Numbered from the stretch's first letter, positions 43,641 through 52,989 are shown. The stretch is 64,000 nucleotides of DNA from V1-33 sp039795165 (GCA_039795165.1 JBDKER010000006.1:62001-126000); one strand, 5' to 3'. Made by a program: numbers and translations. The notes: generated by a model from the sequence alone, not told the origin.

Positions 43641-44351
43641 ATGAGCGATCCAGCCGCAGAGCCCATCATCTGTCCCGTCACCCCATGGTACCACAAACGC
43701 AGGGTCTCCATGATCGCTCTCCTCCTCGGCCTCTCCGCCTTCTTCTTCTACGACTGGAAGGTCGGCTACCCAAAGAAACGCGCGGAATACGAAGTCTACT
43801 GGCCCCAGTACCAGCAACTCGTCCAGCAGGAAAAGAAAACAGGTGACTGGTTCAAACTAGCCAAGGAAAAAGGCTGGCCGGAAAAACCCCACGAAGAAGA
43901 CTGGAATTACAAAATCCGGGAACAGTTCATCTTCGGCTGCCTCACCGGCACCATCGGCCTCGGCATGCTCGCCTCATGGTTCCTCAATTCCCGCCGGAAA
44001 CTCACCGCCGATCACGAAAGCTTCACCACCCCGGACGGCCGCCGCGTCCCCTTCAGCAGCGCCTTCCACCTGGATAAACGCAAGTGGGACAACAAGGGGC
44101 TCGCCTACGTCAAATACAAGGACGGCAACAATACCCGCAAGGCTGTCATCGACTGCCTCATCCACGGAGACCCCGCCATCAAGGTCCTCGAAAGACTCGA
44201 AGCGAACTTTCAGGGCGAACTGGTCGACATCGTGCGCACGCCCCCCGCAGAGGAAGCCGCCCCGGAATCAACCGACCCATCCGCAGCAGATTCCTTCGAC
44301 CAGGCTCCCCAGAATGACGGTCCGGACTCCGGAGCCAGCCGCACCGCATGA
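43641..44351 (+). CDS. two-TM membrane protein of unknown function
   Basis: 236 aa from ATG 43641; an in-frame TTG at 43593 is less plausible. TM1 is at about 23-38 (SMIALLLGLSAFFFYDW). A charged periplasmic or cytoplasmic loop with EYEVYWPQYQQLVQQEKKTGDWFKLAKEKGWPEKP follows. TM2 is about 97-113 (FIFGCLTGTIGLGMLASWFL). A soluble C-terminal domain has FTTPDGRRVPFSSAFHLDKRKWDNKGLAYVKYKDGN and an acidic, Pro/Ser-rich tail. I recognise no family. It overlaps the GNAT gene by ATGA. Confidence 0.78.
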   Translation: MSDPAAEPIICPVTPWYHKRRVSMIALLLGLSAFFFYDWKVGYPKKRAEYEVYWPQYQQLVQQEKKTGDWFKLAKEKGWPEKPHEEDWNYKIREQFIFGCLTGTIGLGMLASWFLNSRRKLTADHESFTTPDGRRVPFSSAFHLDKRKWDNKGLAYVKYKDGNNTRKAVIDCLIHGDPAIKVLERLEANFQGELVDIVRTPPAEEAAPESTDPSAADSFDQAPQNDGPDSGASRTA

Positions 44352-45265
44352 TCCTCCGCGCCCTCACGCCGGACGACTGGGACGAACAGGCAAGGCTCAT
44401 CCATGCCTCGCTCAGCACATGGTACCGCACCCGCCTGAACTCGGATAAATTCGGCGAAGACCCCACGCCTTTCCGCGTTTTCCCGGAACTCTACGAAGCC
44501 CTCGACCCCGGCTGCTGCCTCGTCAGCCAGGATTCCGCCGGCAGCCCCCTCACCGGTTCTGTCTTCTACCACCCCCGCGAAACCCACTGGGCCGTCGGCA
44601 TCGTCAATACCCACCCCGCCGCCGCCGGACGCGGCGTGGCCCGCGCCCTCATGGAGGAAGTCATCCAGCGCGCCGGTTCCATCCCGGTCCGCCTCGTCTC
44701 CAGTGCCATGAACCTGGATTCGTTCTCGCTCTACACCCGCCTCGGCTTCGTCCCGCGCATGACCTTCCAGGACCTCAGACTGGAAATCCCCACCCACGGC
44801 CTGCCCCCTCACAACACCGGCGACCTCCACATCCGCCCAGCCACCCCGGACGACATCGACCGCCTCGCCGACCTCGAACTCGAACTCAATGGCATCCGCC
44901 GCGCCCACGATCTCGCCCATTTCGTCACGAATGCCGCCGGATGCTGGCGGCTCTACCTCGCGGAATCATCCAGCGGTTCGCTCAAGGGCTTCCTCGGAGC
45001 CATCCACCACCCCGCTTCCCGCATGCTCGGCCCCGGCGTCTGCACCGACGAAGCCACCGCCGCCGCCCTCATCCACCACACCCTCAATGCCGATTTCCGC
45101 GGATGCGCACCGGTCTGGCTCGTCCCCGTCCACTGCGGCGACCTCGTCCGCACTTGCTACCAATGGGGTGCCCGCAACGTGGAACTCCACCTCGCCTCGG
45201 TCCGCGGATCTGCCCCACCCCTCCGCGCCGTCACCCTGCCCACGTTCCTGCCGGAATCGGGCTAG
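44348..45265 (+). CDS. GNAT-family acetyltransferase with two GNAT-like halves
   Basis: 305 aa. The first GNAT fold has ALTPDDWDEQARLIHASL and VNTHPAAAGRGVARALMEEVI (motif A, R-G-V-A-R-A, the acetyl-CoA loop), then LYTRLGFVPR. The second half begins LHIRPATPDDIDRLADLEL and looks like a degenerate GNAT without a clear CoA loop. The acceptor substrate is unknown. The start is the ATG in an ATGA overlap; the GT4 gene begins 21 bp after the stop. Confidence 0.88.
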   Translation: MILRALTPDDWDEQARLIHASLSTWYRTRLNSDKFGEDPTPFRVFPELYEALDPGCCLVSQDSAGSPLTGSVFYHPRETHWAVGIVNTHPAAAGRGVARALMEEVIQRAGSIPVRLVSSAMNLDSFSLYTRLGFVPRMTFQDLRLEIPTHGLPPHNTGDLHIRPATPDDIDRLADLELELNGIRRAHDLAHFVTNAAGCWRLYLAESSSGSLKGFLGAIHHPASRMLGPGVCTDEATAAALIHHTLNADFRGCAPVWLVPVHCGDLVRTCYQWGARNVELHLASVRGSAPPLRAVTLPTFLPESG

Positions 45266-45286
45266 CCCACCCCGCCGCACCGCACC

Positions 45287-46465
45287 GTGAGCCAGCCCGT
45301 CGTCGCCAGCTACTGCACAACCTTCCTCAAGCCGGAGATGCTCCACATCTACCGGCAGGTCACCGGCCTGCAGCAATGGAAAACCTTCGTGGTGACCAAA
45401 GAACGCAGCTGCGCCGACCGCTACCCGTTCGATGACGTCGAAACCGTTCCCCCAGTCCGCAGCAATTTCCTCCGCCGCTTCTGGCTCAAATACATCCGCC
45501 GCGAACCTCCGATCGTCTACCGCGGCGAATACGGAGCCCTCGCCCGCATCCTGGAACGGCGCCACGCCGACGTCCTCCACGTCTACTTCGGTCACACGGG
45601 CGTCCACCTCCTTCCGTTCCTCCAGCGCTGGCCCCACCCAGCCGTCGTCTCGTTCCACGGCATGGATGTCATGCCCCGCGATGACAAACCCGGCTACGCA
45701 GCCAGACTGGCCGACCTCCTCCGCTTCCTCCCGCTCGTTCTCGCCCGTTCGGATTCCCTGCGCGACCGCCTCATCCACCTCGGCTGCCCACCGGAGAAAA
45801 TCCGCATCAACCGCACAGGCATCCCCATGGATGACTACCCGGCAGCCCACCGCGCCTTCCCCCACGACGGCCAGTGGCACTTCGTGCAGGCCTGCCGCCT
45901 CATCGAAAAGAAAGGCCTCGACGTAAGTCTGCGCGCCTTCGCCGGATTCTGCCGCCGCTTTCCACAGTCGACGTTCACGATCGCCGGCGAGGGCCCACTC
46001 CTCGCACCGCTGCAGCAACTGAGCGCGGAACTCGGGGTGACCGACCGCGTCCGTTTCGCTGGCTTCCTCGGATCCCCGCAGCTCTGCCGGCTCTACCACG
46101 AAAGCCACGCCTTCCTCCACCCCAGCCAGACCACCGCGGACCAAAACCAGGAGGGTGTCCCCAATAGCATGCTGGAAGCCATGGCCACCGGCCTCCCGGT
46201 CGTCGCCACCCTCCACGGCGGCATCCCGGAAGCCATCACGGACAATGTCTCGGGCCTCCTCACGGAGGAACGCGATGGCGACCGACTCCTCGATAACCTC
46301 TTCCGCCTCGCCGAGGAAGACGGTCTCTGGCAGCGACTCAGCCACGCCGCCGCCCAGTCCGTCCGCGCCCAGTTCGAACAGAAGGAACAGATCCGCCGAC
46401 TGGAGACCATCTACGACGAAGCCCTCTCACTCGGCCAACCCCACGCCAGCCACCCCCACCGATGA
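45287..46465 (+). CDS. GT4-family glycosyltransferase
   Basis: 392 aa with a GTG start. GT-B fold: VVSFHGMDVMPRDDK, then FVQACRLIEKKGLDVSLRAFAGF (family GT4 loop), VRFAGFLG, and the donor-site motif FLHPSQTTADQNQEGVPNSMLEAMATGLPVVAT with E-x7-E. It transfers a nucleotide sugar to a glycan or lipid acceptor in envelope polysaccharide synthesis; the sugar is not predictable. It overlaps coaB by ATGA. Confidence 0.93.
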   Translation: MSQPVVASYCTTFLKPEMLHIYRQVTGLQQWKTFVVTKERSCADRYPFDDVETVPPVRSNFLRRFWLKYIRREPPIVYRGEYGALARILERRHADVLHVYFGHTGVHLLPFLQRWPHPAVVSFHGMDVMPRDDKPGYAARLADLLRFLPLVLARSDSLRDRLIHLGCPPEKIRINRTGIPMDDYPAAHRAFPHDGQWHFVQACRLIEKKGLDVSLRAFAGFCRRFPQSTFTIAGEGPLLAPLQQLSAELGVTDRVRFAGFLGSPQLCRLYHESHAFLHPSQTTADQNQEGVPNSMLEAMATGLPVVATLHGGIPEAITDNVSGLLTEERDGDRLLDNLFRLAEEDGLWQRLSHAAAQSVRAQFEQKEQIRRLETIYDEALSLGQPHASHPHR

Positions 46466-47109
46466 CCGTCCTCGTCACCGCAGGACCCACCCGCGAACCC
46501 ATCGACCCGGTCCGCTTCCTCAGTAACCGCTCGTCCGGAAAAATGGGATTCGCCATCGCCATCGCCGCCGCCGCCGCCGGACACTCGGTCATTCTCGTCG
46601 CCGGGCCCGTCTGCCTCCCCACACCCGATCGCGTCCAGCGCATCAATGTCACCACAGCCGCAGAAATGCTCGAGGCCGTGCGCTCGGCTCTGCCATCCAG
46701 CGACGCCGCGGTCTTCTGCGCCGCGGTGGCCGATTACCGACCCGCACACCCAGCCGCCCGGAAAATCAAGAAATCGGACGAAGCCCTCACCCTCACCCTC
46801 GTCCCCACCGAAGATATCCTCGGCTCGGTCCGCCATACTTGGAACTGGCATGGCATCCTCGCCGGATTCGCCGCGGAAACCGACAACGTCCTCGCCAACG
46901 CCCGCCACAAACTTGCGGCCAAAGGATGCGACCTCATCGTCGCCAATGATGTCAGCCTGCCTGACAGTGGCTTCGAATCGGATCACAACTCAGCCACTTT
47001 CCTCTTCCGCGACGGATCCACCCAGTCCCTCCCCAGACAGCGGAAGGAAGCCCTGGCCGCCGCCATCGTCACCGCCCTCGAACGGCTTCATCAGTCCCCT
47101 CCACCGTAG
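46462..47109 (+). CDS. coaB: phosphopantothenate-cysteine ligase (CoaB domain alone)
   Basis: 215 aa. MTVLVTAGPTREPIDPVRFLSNRSSGKMGFAIA is the CoaB N-terminal signature; FCAAVADYRPAHPAARKIKK holds the ADxxP-KIKK active-site Lys. LAGFAAETDNVL and DLIVANDVS complete the domain. In most bacteria this is fused after CoaC as CoaBC; here the decarboxylase half is absent, so it must be encoded elsewhere. ATG overlaps the GT4 stop (ATGA), which is an unexpected pairing. It converges with the MBL gene. Confidence 0.92.
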   Translation: MTVLVTAGPTREPIDPVRFLSNRSSGKMGFAIAIAAAAAGHSVILVAGPVCLPTPDRVQRINVTTAAEMLEAVRSALPSSDAAVFCAAVADYRPAHPAARKIKKSDEALTLTLVPTEDILGSVRHTWNWHGILAGFAAETDNVLANARHKLAAKGCDLIVANDVSLPDSGFESDHNSATFLFRDGSTQSLPRQRKEALAAAIVTALERLHQSPPP

Positions 47110-47182
47110 GAATCCACCTCACCGGCGGGCAACGCAGGAACCCCGAAGAACAGCCGTTCCCGAATCCAACCCGCGAGGCACC

Positions 47183-48079
47183 TCAATCCACAGGCTTCTC
47201 CGCAGCCTCAGAAGGGGCCAACTCCAGCGTGAGCGATTCCCCGCCGCGCAGAACCCGGCAAGGTTGCTGCAGCCTGCCGCAGGCCTCCACAAATTCCCGG
47301 GGGTCAGCCGTATTGAACGCAAACATGCCAAAATGATGCGGCACCGCCAGCCGCGCCCCGCACGCTTTCGCAAGGGCCGCGGCCTCGGTCCCATTCAGAT
47401 TCCCAGCCACCCTCCGCGCCGGATCGTTCCCGTTGATCGGTACCATCACCAAATCCGGCCGCGCTGCCCTCAGCGCCGTCACCAGACCATCATGCCAAAG
47501 CGTGTCCCCGCTGTGCCAGACACAGAACGGGCCGAACCGCACCACGAAACTCAGAAACCGGCACCGGCCCAACCCATCGCGCTCAATCTCATTATGCGCC
47601 GCCGCCACCGCCGTGAACCGGAACACGCCCACCTCCCGCGTCCCACCCTCCTCCACCGTCAGATACTCAATCGCCGCACCATCACCCAGCCGTTCCCGCG
47701 CCGCCGCCTCATTCGCCCCAGGCAGCACCAATTGCAGGCCTCCCGCCGCCACCGCCAGCGACCGCAGCGTCGCCGCATCAAGATGGTCTGTATGCAGATG
47801 ACTCGACGTCACCAGCCGCACCATTCCCAGCAGGGACGGATCAATGACCCGCTCGCCCAAACGCACATGCGGCTTGTCAGTCGCCGCATACTTCTCGGTC
47901 AGCGAATCGGAAAGATACGGATCAAAGAGCAGAAAATGACCATTCCAGCTCAGCAGAAAACCACTCTGACCGAGCCACCACAGACGGAACCGGTCAGACC
48001 CGCCGCCTGACGAGAGAATCTCCTGCTGCAGCGCCACCCCTCCGCACCATGGCGGTTCAAGGACCCCTCCGCCATTCAT
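47183..48079 (-). CDS. metallo-beta-lactamase-fold hydrolase (UlaG-like)
   Basis: 298 aa. FRLWWLGQSGFLLSWNGHFLLFDPYLSDS opens the fold; VTSSHLHTDHLDAATL gives the H-x-H-x-D-H metal motif; VWHSGDTLWHDGLV and the C-terminal AVPHHFGMFAFN provide the remaining ligands. Similar to L-ascorbate-6-P lactonase-like and N-acyl-phosphatidylethanolamine phospholipase D-like hydrolases; the substrate is unknown. ATG at 48079 overlaps the tsaE stop by 4 bp (ATGA), so it is co-translated. Confidence 0.9.
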   Translation of the reverse strand: MNGGGVLEPPWCGGVALQQEILSSGGGSDRFRLWWLGQSGFLLSWNGHFLLFDPYLSDSLTEKYAATDKPHVRLGERVIDPSLLGMVRLVTSSHLHTDHLDAATLRSLAVAAGGLQLVLPGANEAAARERLGDGAAIEYLTVEEGGTREVGVFRFTAVAAAHNEIERDGLGRCRFLSFVVRFGPFCVWHSGDTLWHDGLVTALRAARPDLVMVPINGNDPARRVAGNLNGTEAAALAKACGARLAVPHHFGMFAFNTADPREFVEACGRLQQPCRVLRGGESLTLELAPSEAAEKPVD

Positions 48080-48561
48080 GACACCCCCTCCCTCAGCCGC
48101 GTCAGCCTCCGCCCGCCCCCGGAATCAGGCTCCAACCGCCACCACTGCACCCCCTCGGGCATCAGCTCGGGGAACCGCTCCGCCCATTCCACCACACAGA
48201 CCCCGCCGGCCTCCACATACTCATCCCAGCCGAGCGCCAGAACTTCGTCAGCCGATTCCATCCGGTAAAAATCAAAGTGAAAAACCGGCAACCGTCCCCC
48301 GCGGTACTCCTGCACGAGACTAAATGTCGGACTCGTCACTTCCCCGCACGCAAACCCCAGGCCGCGCGCAATTCCCTTGCTGAAATGCGTCTTCCCAGCC
48401 CCCAGACCACCGCTGAGCGCAATCACTTGCCCCCCACGCAATTCCTTTCCCAACGCTTCTCCCGCAGCCACCGTAGCCATGGCATCAGCCAGCACCACAA
48501 TCCCCCCAGCCGCAGGCAGAAGGCCACCGGAATCCACCGATCCTGTCGCTGGCCCGGTCAT
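48076..48561 (-). CDS. tsaE: tRNA threonylcarbamoyladenosine biosynthesis ATPase TsaE
   Basis: 161 aa from ATG 48561, which forms an ATGA overlap with the hflX stop; a further in-frame ATG at 48579 is possible. Walker A ALSGGLGAGKTHFSKGIARGLG, then VTSPTFSLVQEY and VFHFDFYRMESADEVLALGWDEYVEAGGVCVVEWAERF. TsaE works with TsaB and TsaD in t6A37 synthesis on ANN-decoding tRNAs. The N-terminal 25 residues precede the fold and are not conserved. The gene order hflX-tsaE-MBL is compact. Confidence 0.92.
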   Translation of the reverse strand: MTGPATGSVDSGGLLPAAGGIVVLADAMATVAAGEALGKELRGGQVIALSGGLGAGKTHFSKGIARGLGFACGEVTSPTFSLVQEYRGGRLPVFHFDFYRMESADEVLALGWDEYVEAGGVCVVEWAERFPELMPEGVQWWRLEPDSGGGRRLTRLREGVS

Positions 48562-49904
48562 GAAGCCGGCGATTCCCATGGCTCCGGCACCCGGGCCGCC
48601 GCCGGAGGATCCTCAAAAGGCAGAAACTGCGCCGCAAAACGCCGCGGCAGCACGGCATCGACCAGCACATCGTTGCCGTCGTAATCCTGTCCCAGCAGCT
48701 TCCCCTGCTCATGAATCACCGTCATCAGACCGAACGCCGACTGCGGCAGCCGCAGCTTCAGCCGCACCGTCCGGTCAAGCAACAGCTCGCTGAGCCGCTG
48801 CTGCAGGTCGTCGACTCCTTCGCCGGTCTTCAGGGACACACACACAGGCCGGTCAAAATGCTGAGCCACTGCCCGCCGCTGCTCGGGACTGCACAGATCA
48901 ATCTTGTTAAGCACCACCAGCATCTTCTTGTCGTGTGCCCCCAGTTCCTCCAGCACTTCCATCGTCGTCCGGTGAAATTCATAGACCCTTTCCTGACTCG
49001 CATCGAGCACGTGAATCAGAAAATCCGCCACCACGGCCTCCTCAAGGGTCGCCTTGAATGACTCAATGAGCCGATGCGGCAGATTCCGGATGAATCCCAC
49101 CGTGTCCGTCAGCAGCAGCTGCTGACCATCCGGCAGCTGCACCTTCCGCGTGGTCGGATCAAGCGTCGCAAACAGCTTGTCTTCAGCCAGCACGTCCGCC
49201 CCCGTGAGCAGATTGAGCAGGGTCGACTTCCCGGCATTCGTATAGCCGACAATGGCGGCCTGCGGCACCGGCACACGCTGCCGTTCCTTGCGCTGCGTCA
49301 GCCGCACCTGCTTCACTTCCTCCAGCTGCCGCTTGAGCGTATCAATCCTCCGCCGGGCCAGCCGACGGTCGACTTCCAGCTGACTCTCGCCCTCGCCCCG
49401 CGTTGCTCCGCCACTGCCGCTGCCTCCCCCACCGCCCTGACGGTCAAGGTGTCCCCACATCCTCGCAAGCCGCGGCAGCGCATACTGCTGCCGCGCCAGA
49501 TCAACCTGCAGCCTCGCCTCCGCAGTGCGCGCCCGCATCGCAAAGATATCGAGAATCACTTCCTCCCGGTCAATCACGGTGATCCCTCCCTCGCTCTCCC
49601 ATGCACGCTGCTGCATCGGACTCAGGCTGTTGTCGAAAATAATGACGTCGCAGCCCAGTTCCTTCGCATGAGCAATCACTTCCTTCACCTTGCCGGATCC
49701 CGTCAGGTACTTCCGGTTCGATTCCTTCACATGCACGAGCAGACGGTCAGCCACAGGAATCCCCAGCGTGCCAGCCAGTTCCTCGAGTTCCTCAAGCAGA
49801 CTCTGCGCTTCCTTTTCTTCCCGCCGGTCAAAGTATGCCCCGACCAGCAGGGAGCGCTCGACCATCTTCGGCTTTTCGCGGATTTCAAACATCGCCTCAC
49901 TCAT
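48558..49904 (-). CDS. hflX: ribosome-associated GTPase HflX
   Basis: 448 aa from ATG 49904 (a TTG extension to 49928 is unsupported). An N-terminal HflX domain (VHVKESNRKYLTGSGKVKEVIAHAKELGCDVIIFDNSLSPMQQR) is joined to the GTPase by a Gly/Ser run (GGGGGSGSGGATRGEGESQLEVDRRLA). G1 AAIVGYTNAGKSTLLNLLTG, G3 DTVGFIRNLP, G4 NKIDL. HflX splits stalled 70S ribosomes under heat or antibiotic stress. ATGA overlap with tsaE. Confidence 0.95.
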   Translation of the reverse strand: MSEAMFEIREKPKMVERSLLVGAYFDRREEKEAQSLLEELEELAGTLGIPVADRLLVHVKESNRKYLTGSGKVKEVIAHAKELGCDVIIFDNSLSPMQQRAWESEGGITVIDREEVILDIFAMRARTAEARLQVDLARQQYALPRLARMWGHLDRQGGGGGSGSGGATRGEGESQLEVDRRLARRRIDTLKRQLEEVKQVRLTQRKERQRVPVPQAAIVGYTNAGKSTLLNLLTGADVLAEDKLFATLDPTTRKVQLPDGQQLLLTDTVGFIRNLPHRLIESFKATLEEAVVADFLIHVLDASQERVYEFHRTTMEVLEELGAHDKKMLVVLNKIDLCSPEQRRAVAQHFDRPVCVSLKTGEGVDDLQQRLSELLLDRTVRLKLRLPQSAFGLMTVIHEQGKLLGQDYDGNDVLVDAVLPRRFAAQFLPFEDPPAAARVPEPWESPAS

Positions 49905-49956
49905 GACAGACCAGCCGGGATTTGGCAATGGCCCGCTGCCACCGGTTTCGACGCTC

Positions 49957-50838
49957 TCACTTCTGCCCGCGCAGCCACGCCAGCCGACCCTCCAGCTTGT
50001 GCCTCCGCTCGGTCGACAACTCAGGATAAAGCACCGGATACCATGCCGTCATGACCGCCACGCGACCGGCCACGCTCTGCGCGAGAGCCCGTGCATCAAG
50101 CCGCCCACCCGCCGCTTCGTAGGCACTCACCACAGCAGCCGCTTCCGCCCGACCTTCCCCCAGCACAGGGGCATTGCAGATGACAGAGGCCACATCCCAT
50201 TCCACGGGTCCCGCAAAGACATCTTCCCAGTCAGTCCACAGAACCCCATGCCCAGTGGTCATCAGATTCCCCCAGTGCGCATCACCATGCAGGGCCTGAT
50301 GCGGAGAATCCATGAGCACCCGGAGCGATTCCCCGAGATGCCGCCGCAGCAGGTCCACGTCATCCGACGCAAAAAAACCGCGCCCCGCCACCGCCTCAAG
50401 GACCCGTTGCGATTCCCGCAGGATCGCCAGCGGTTCCAGCTCACCCGCGAAATCACGCAGCACCTCATGACAGCGGAAAAGAGCCGCCCCGACCTCATCA
50501 GGCCGCGGCTCCCGCCCGGACTTCTGCACGTACTGCCAGAAACTCATGGGCATCCCGTCACGGACATGCGGCCCGGCCGGCAATCCCCCATGGAGCGGAA
50601 TCACCGGCGCACCCCGACCGCACAGATGCCCCACCACCGCAATCTCCCTCGCCAGCCAACCCGTTCCCTGCCGCGGTCCCGCACCATCAACCACCACCCG
50701 CGCCACCACGGAATCACTCAGCCGTACCACCACCGTGCTGCCCACCTGTAGCAGTTCCTCTCGGTCAAACGGCACCCCATACGCAGCCAGCACCTCGCCC
50801 GCGGCCCGCACAGCCCGATGCGCCAGGTCTTCATTCAT
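49957..50838 (-). CDS. aminoglycoside phosphotransferase-fold kinase
   Basis: 293 aa. The kinase N-lobe is divergent, while the C-lobe has ALHGDAHWGNLM (Brenner motif H-G-D-x-x-x-x-N) and VLWTDWEDVFAGPVEWDVAS (metal-binding D-W-E). This fold includes aminoglycoside, choline, homoserine and macrolide kinases. There is no sequence basis for calling it a resistance gene; a small-molecule kinase role is safer. ATG at 50838, 52 bp upstream of hflX on the same strand. Confidence 0.85.
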   Translation of the reverse strand: MNEDLAHRAVRAAGEVLAAYGVPFDREELLQVGSTVVVRLSDSVVARVVVDGAGPRQGTGWLAREIAVVGHLCGRGAPVIPLHGGLPAGPHVRDGMPMSFWQYVQKSGREPRPDEVGAALFRCHEVLRDFAGELEPLAILRESQRVLEAVAGRGFFASDDVDLLRRHLGESLRVLMDSPHQALHGDAHWGNLMTTGHGVLWTDWEDVFAGPVEWDVASVICNAPVLGEGRAEAAAVVSAYEAAGGRLDARALAQSVAGRVAVMTAWYPVLYPELSTERRHKLEGRLAWLRGQK

Positions 50839-50878
50839 CGCGATTCGTTCATGGCTTCACCCACCTCATTGAAACAGA

Positions 50879-50908
50879 CAGGGACCGCGGATCTCCCCAC
50901 GGTCCCTG
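50879..50908 (-). terminator. probable ftsH terminator (weak U-tract)
   Basis: A perfect 9-bp stem CAGGGACCG (50879-50887) with CGGTCCCTG (50900-50908) lies 27 bp past the ftsH stop. On the minus strand it is followed by TCTGTTTC, only a weak U-tract. Confidence 0.5.
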
Positions 50909-50934
50909 CCAGATTCATTGCGGAGACATCTCCC

Positions 50935-52935
50935 TCAAGCCGGAGCCCCGGCCAGACCCGGCGGCAGTTCCTCTTCCCCATTCTCCCGGGCCGGCGTTTC
51001 GCTCGGCACCGGCGGCGGCGTCGGCGGCTTGCTCCGCGGCGGATTCATCATGCGTCCATGCTCCATGATGTCACGCACATGCGATCCATCAAGGGTCTCG
51101 AACTCAAGGAGCGCCCTCGCCAGCGCATCGAGCGCCCCACGGTGCTTCAGCAGAATGTCCATGGCACGCTGATACCCATTGTCGATCAATCGCTTGATCT
51201 CCGCGTCAATCTTCTGCGCAGTCGCTTCACTGTAATCACGGCCACGCATCAGATCACGGCCCAGAAACACCTGCTCGGACCCATCACTGTAATCAATCAT
51301 TCCAAGATTGTCGGACATCCCCCACTCGCACACCATCCGGCGCGCTATATTCGTCGCCATCTTGATGTCGCCCGAGGCCCCGCTCGTCACATCGCCAAAG
51401 ACAATCTCCTCGGCAACCCGACCACCCATCGCCACCACAATCGAATCGAGCAGTTCGTTCTTCCGCGTGTTGTACTTGTCTTCCTCCGGAAGCCACATCG
51501 TCGATCCAAGCGACGGTCCCCGCGGAATGATCGTCACCTTGTGCAGCGGTTCCGTGTGCTCCAGCACCTCAAGCAGAATCGCATGTCCAGCCTCATGATA
51601 GGCCGTCGTCTCCTTCTCCTTCTCGGAAATCGCCAGACTGCGCCGTTCTTTGCCCCAGCGCACCTTGTCCCGCGCTTCTTCCAGTTCCTTCAGGGTAATG
51701 CCCTTGAGGCCACGGCGCGCGGCCAGCAGCGCCGCCTCGTTGATGACATTCGCCAGTTCCGCCCCGGAATACCCGGGCGTCCCCCGCGCAATCACCCCAA
51801 GGTCCACATCCGCAGCCATCTTCACCTTCCGCGAATGCACTTTGAGAATGGCTTCTCTCCCCTTCACATCGGGCAGGCTCACCGTGACCTGACGGTCAAA
51901 ACGACCCGGACGCAGCAAGGCCGGGTCCAGCACATCCGGACGGTTGGTCGCCGCAATGATGATGACGCCCTCCTGCGTATCAAAGCCATCCATCTCCACC
52001 AGAAGCGCATTGAGGGTCTGCTCGCGTTCGTCATGCCCACCACCGAGCCCATGCCCACGATGACGACCCACGGCGTCGATTTCATCAATGAAAATCAGAC
52101 ATGGCGCATTCTTCTTGCCCTGCTCGAACATGTCGCGCACCCGGCTGGCACCAACCCCGACAAACATTTCCACAAAATCGGATCCGCTGATGCTGAAGAA
52201 TGGCACGTCGGCCTCTCCCGCGATGGCCTTGGCAAGCAGGGTCTTGCCTGTCCCCGGAGGTCCCACCATGAGCACACCCTTCGGAATGTGACCGCCCAGT
52301 TTCTGAAACTTCCGGGGATCCTTCAGGAATTCTACCAGCTCCCATACCTCTTCCTTGGCCTCGTCACAACCAGCCACCTGCTTGAAGGTGACTTTGTTTT
52401 TGTCCATCGCCAGCAACCGGGCCCTGCTCTTGCCGAAACTCATGGCCCCGCGCCCCGCCATCTTGATCTGCTGACGGAAAAAGAACCATAGCACCCCAAG
52501 GAGCAGCAGCACGGGCAGCATGCTCAGCAGAAAACTGGTTCCCACGTTGTCACTCCACTCATAGTTCGGCACAATCCCCTTCTCGTCGAAAATCTTGTTG
52601 AGACGTTCCTTCTCCATCGAGGAATCAAAAGGCACCCGGAAGGTCTGCTTCTGCGGTCCTTCGCCAGTCGTGAACGTCAGGACCTCAGCCCCCACTTCCG
52701 TGATCTTCTTCACGCTGTCCTTGTTCACCTCGTCCTTCTGCAGTTTCTCCACGAAGGCACGGTAATCAAGCTGCTGCCCCCTCGCCGAACTCGGCACCAT
52801 AAGCCCAGCCGCGAGCAGACCGATGGCAATCGACAGAATGATGAGACCCTTCCAGTTGAATCCCTGGGGTTCATTGCCGCCGCCACGGCGGTCGGGATTA
52901 TCGGGAGGACCCGGACGTTGGTTGTTCTCGGACAT
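50935..52935 (-). CDS. ftsH: ATP-dependent zinc metalloprotease FtsH
   Basis: 666 aa. It degrades misfolded membrane proteins and short-lived regulators. TM1 about 29-47, periplasmic domain, TM2 about 134-153, AAA+ module with Walker A GPPGTGKT (225-232), LIFIDEIDAVG, second region of homology ATNRPDVLDPALLRPGRFDR, and the zinc site HEAGH (447-451) with later GASGDIKMAT. The C-terminus is Pro/Glu-rich and ends in a hydrophilic tail. ATG at 52935; no SD. All active-site parts are intact. Confidence 0.97.
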   Translation of the reverse strand: MSENNQRPGPPDNPDRRGGGNEPQGFNWKGLIILSIAIGLLAAGLMVPSSARGQQLDYRAFVEKLQKDEVNKDSVKKITEVGAEVLTFTTGEGPQKQTFRVPFDSSMEKERLNKIFDEKGIVPNYEWSDNVGTSFLLSMLPVLLLLGVLWFFFRQQIKMAGRGAMSFGKSRARLLAMDKNKVTFKQVAGCDEAKEEVWELVEFLKDPRKFQKLGGHIPKGVLMVGPPGTGKTLLAKAIAGEADVPFFSISGSDFVEMFVGVGASRVRDMFEQGKKNAPCLIFIDEIDAVGRHRGHGLGGGHDEREQTLNALLVEMDGFDTQEGVIIIAATNRPDVLDPALLRPGRFDRQVTVSLPDVKGREAILKVHSRKVKMAADVDLGVIARGTPGYSGAELANVINEAALLAARRGLKGITLKELEEARDKVRWGKERRSLAISEKEKETTAYHEAGHAILLEVLEHTEPLHKVTIIPRGPSLGSTMWLPEEDKYNTRKNELLDSIVVAMGGRVAEEIVFGDVTSGASGDIKMATNIARRMVCEWGMSDNLGMIDYSDGSEQVFLGRDLMRGRDYSEATAQKIDAEIKRLIDNGYQRAMDILLKHRGALDALARALLEFETLDGSHVRDIMEHGRMMNPPRSKPPTPPPVPSETPARENGEEELPPGLAGAPA

Positions 52936-52989
52936 TGCTTGGACTTGGATTGGGGGAGATTCAGCAGAACCAGAAGCTCCCAGTCAGGA

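Noticed and set aside
49905..49928. TTG starts upstream of hflX, tlyA, gatA, the Nudix gene and the 43641 gene
   Set aside because: Each has a nearby ATG that fits family length and avoids overlap.
49957..50838. Aminoglycoside resistance gene
   Set aside because: Only the general kinase fold is visible; the gene sits among housekeeping genes with matching composition.
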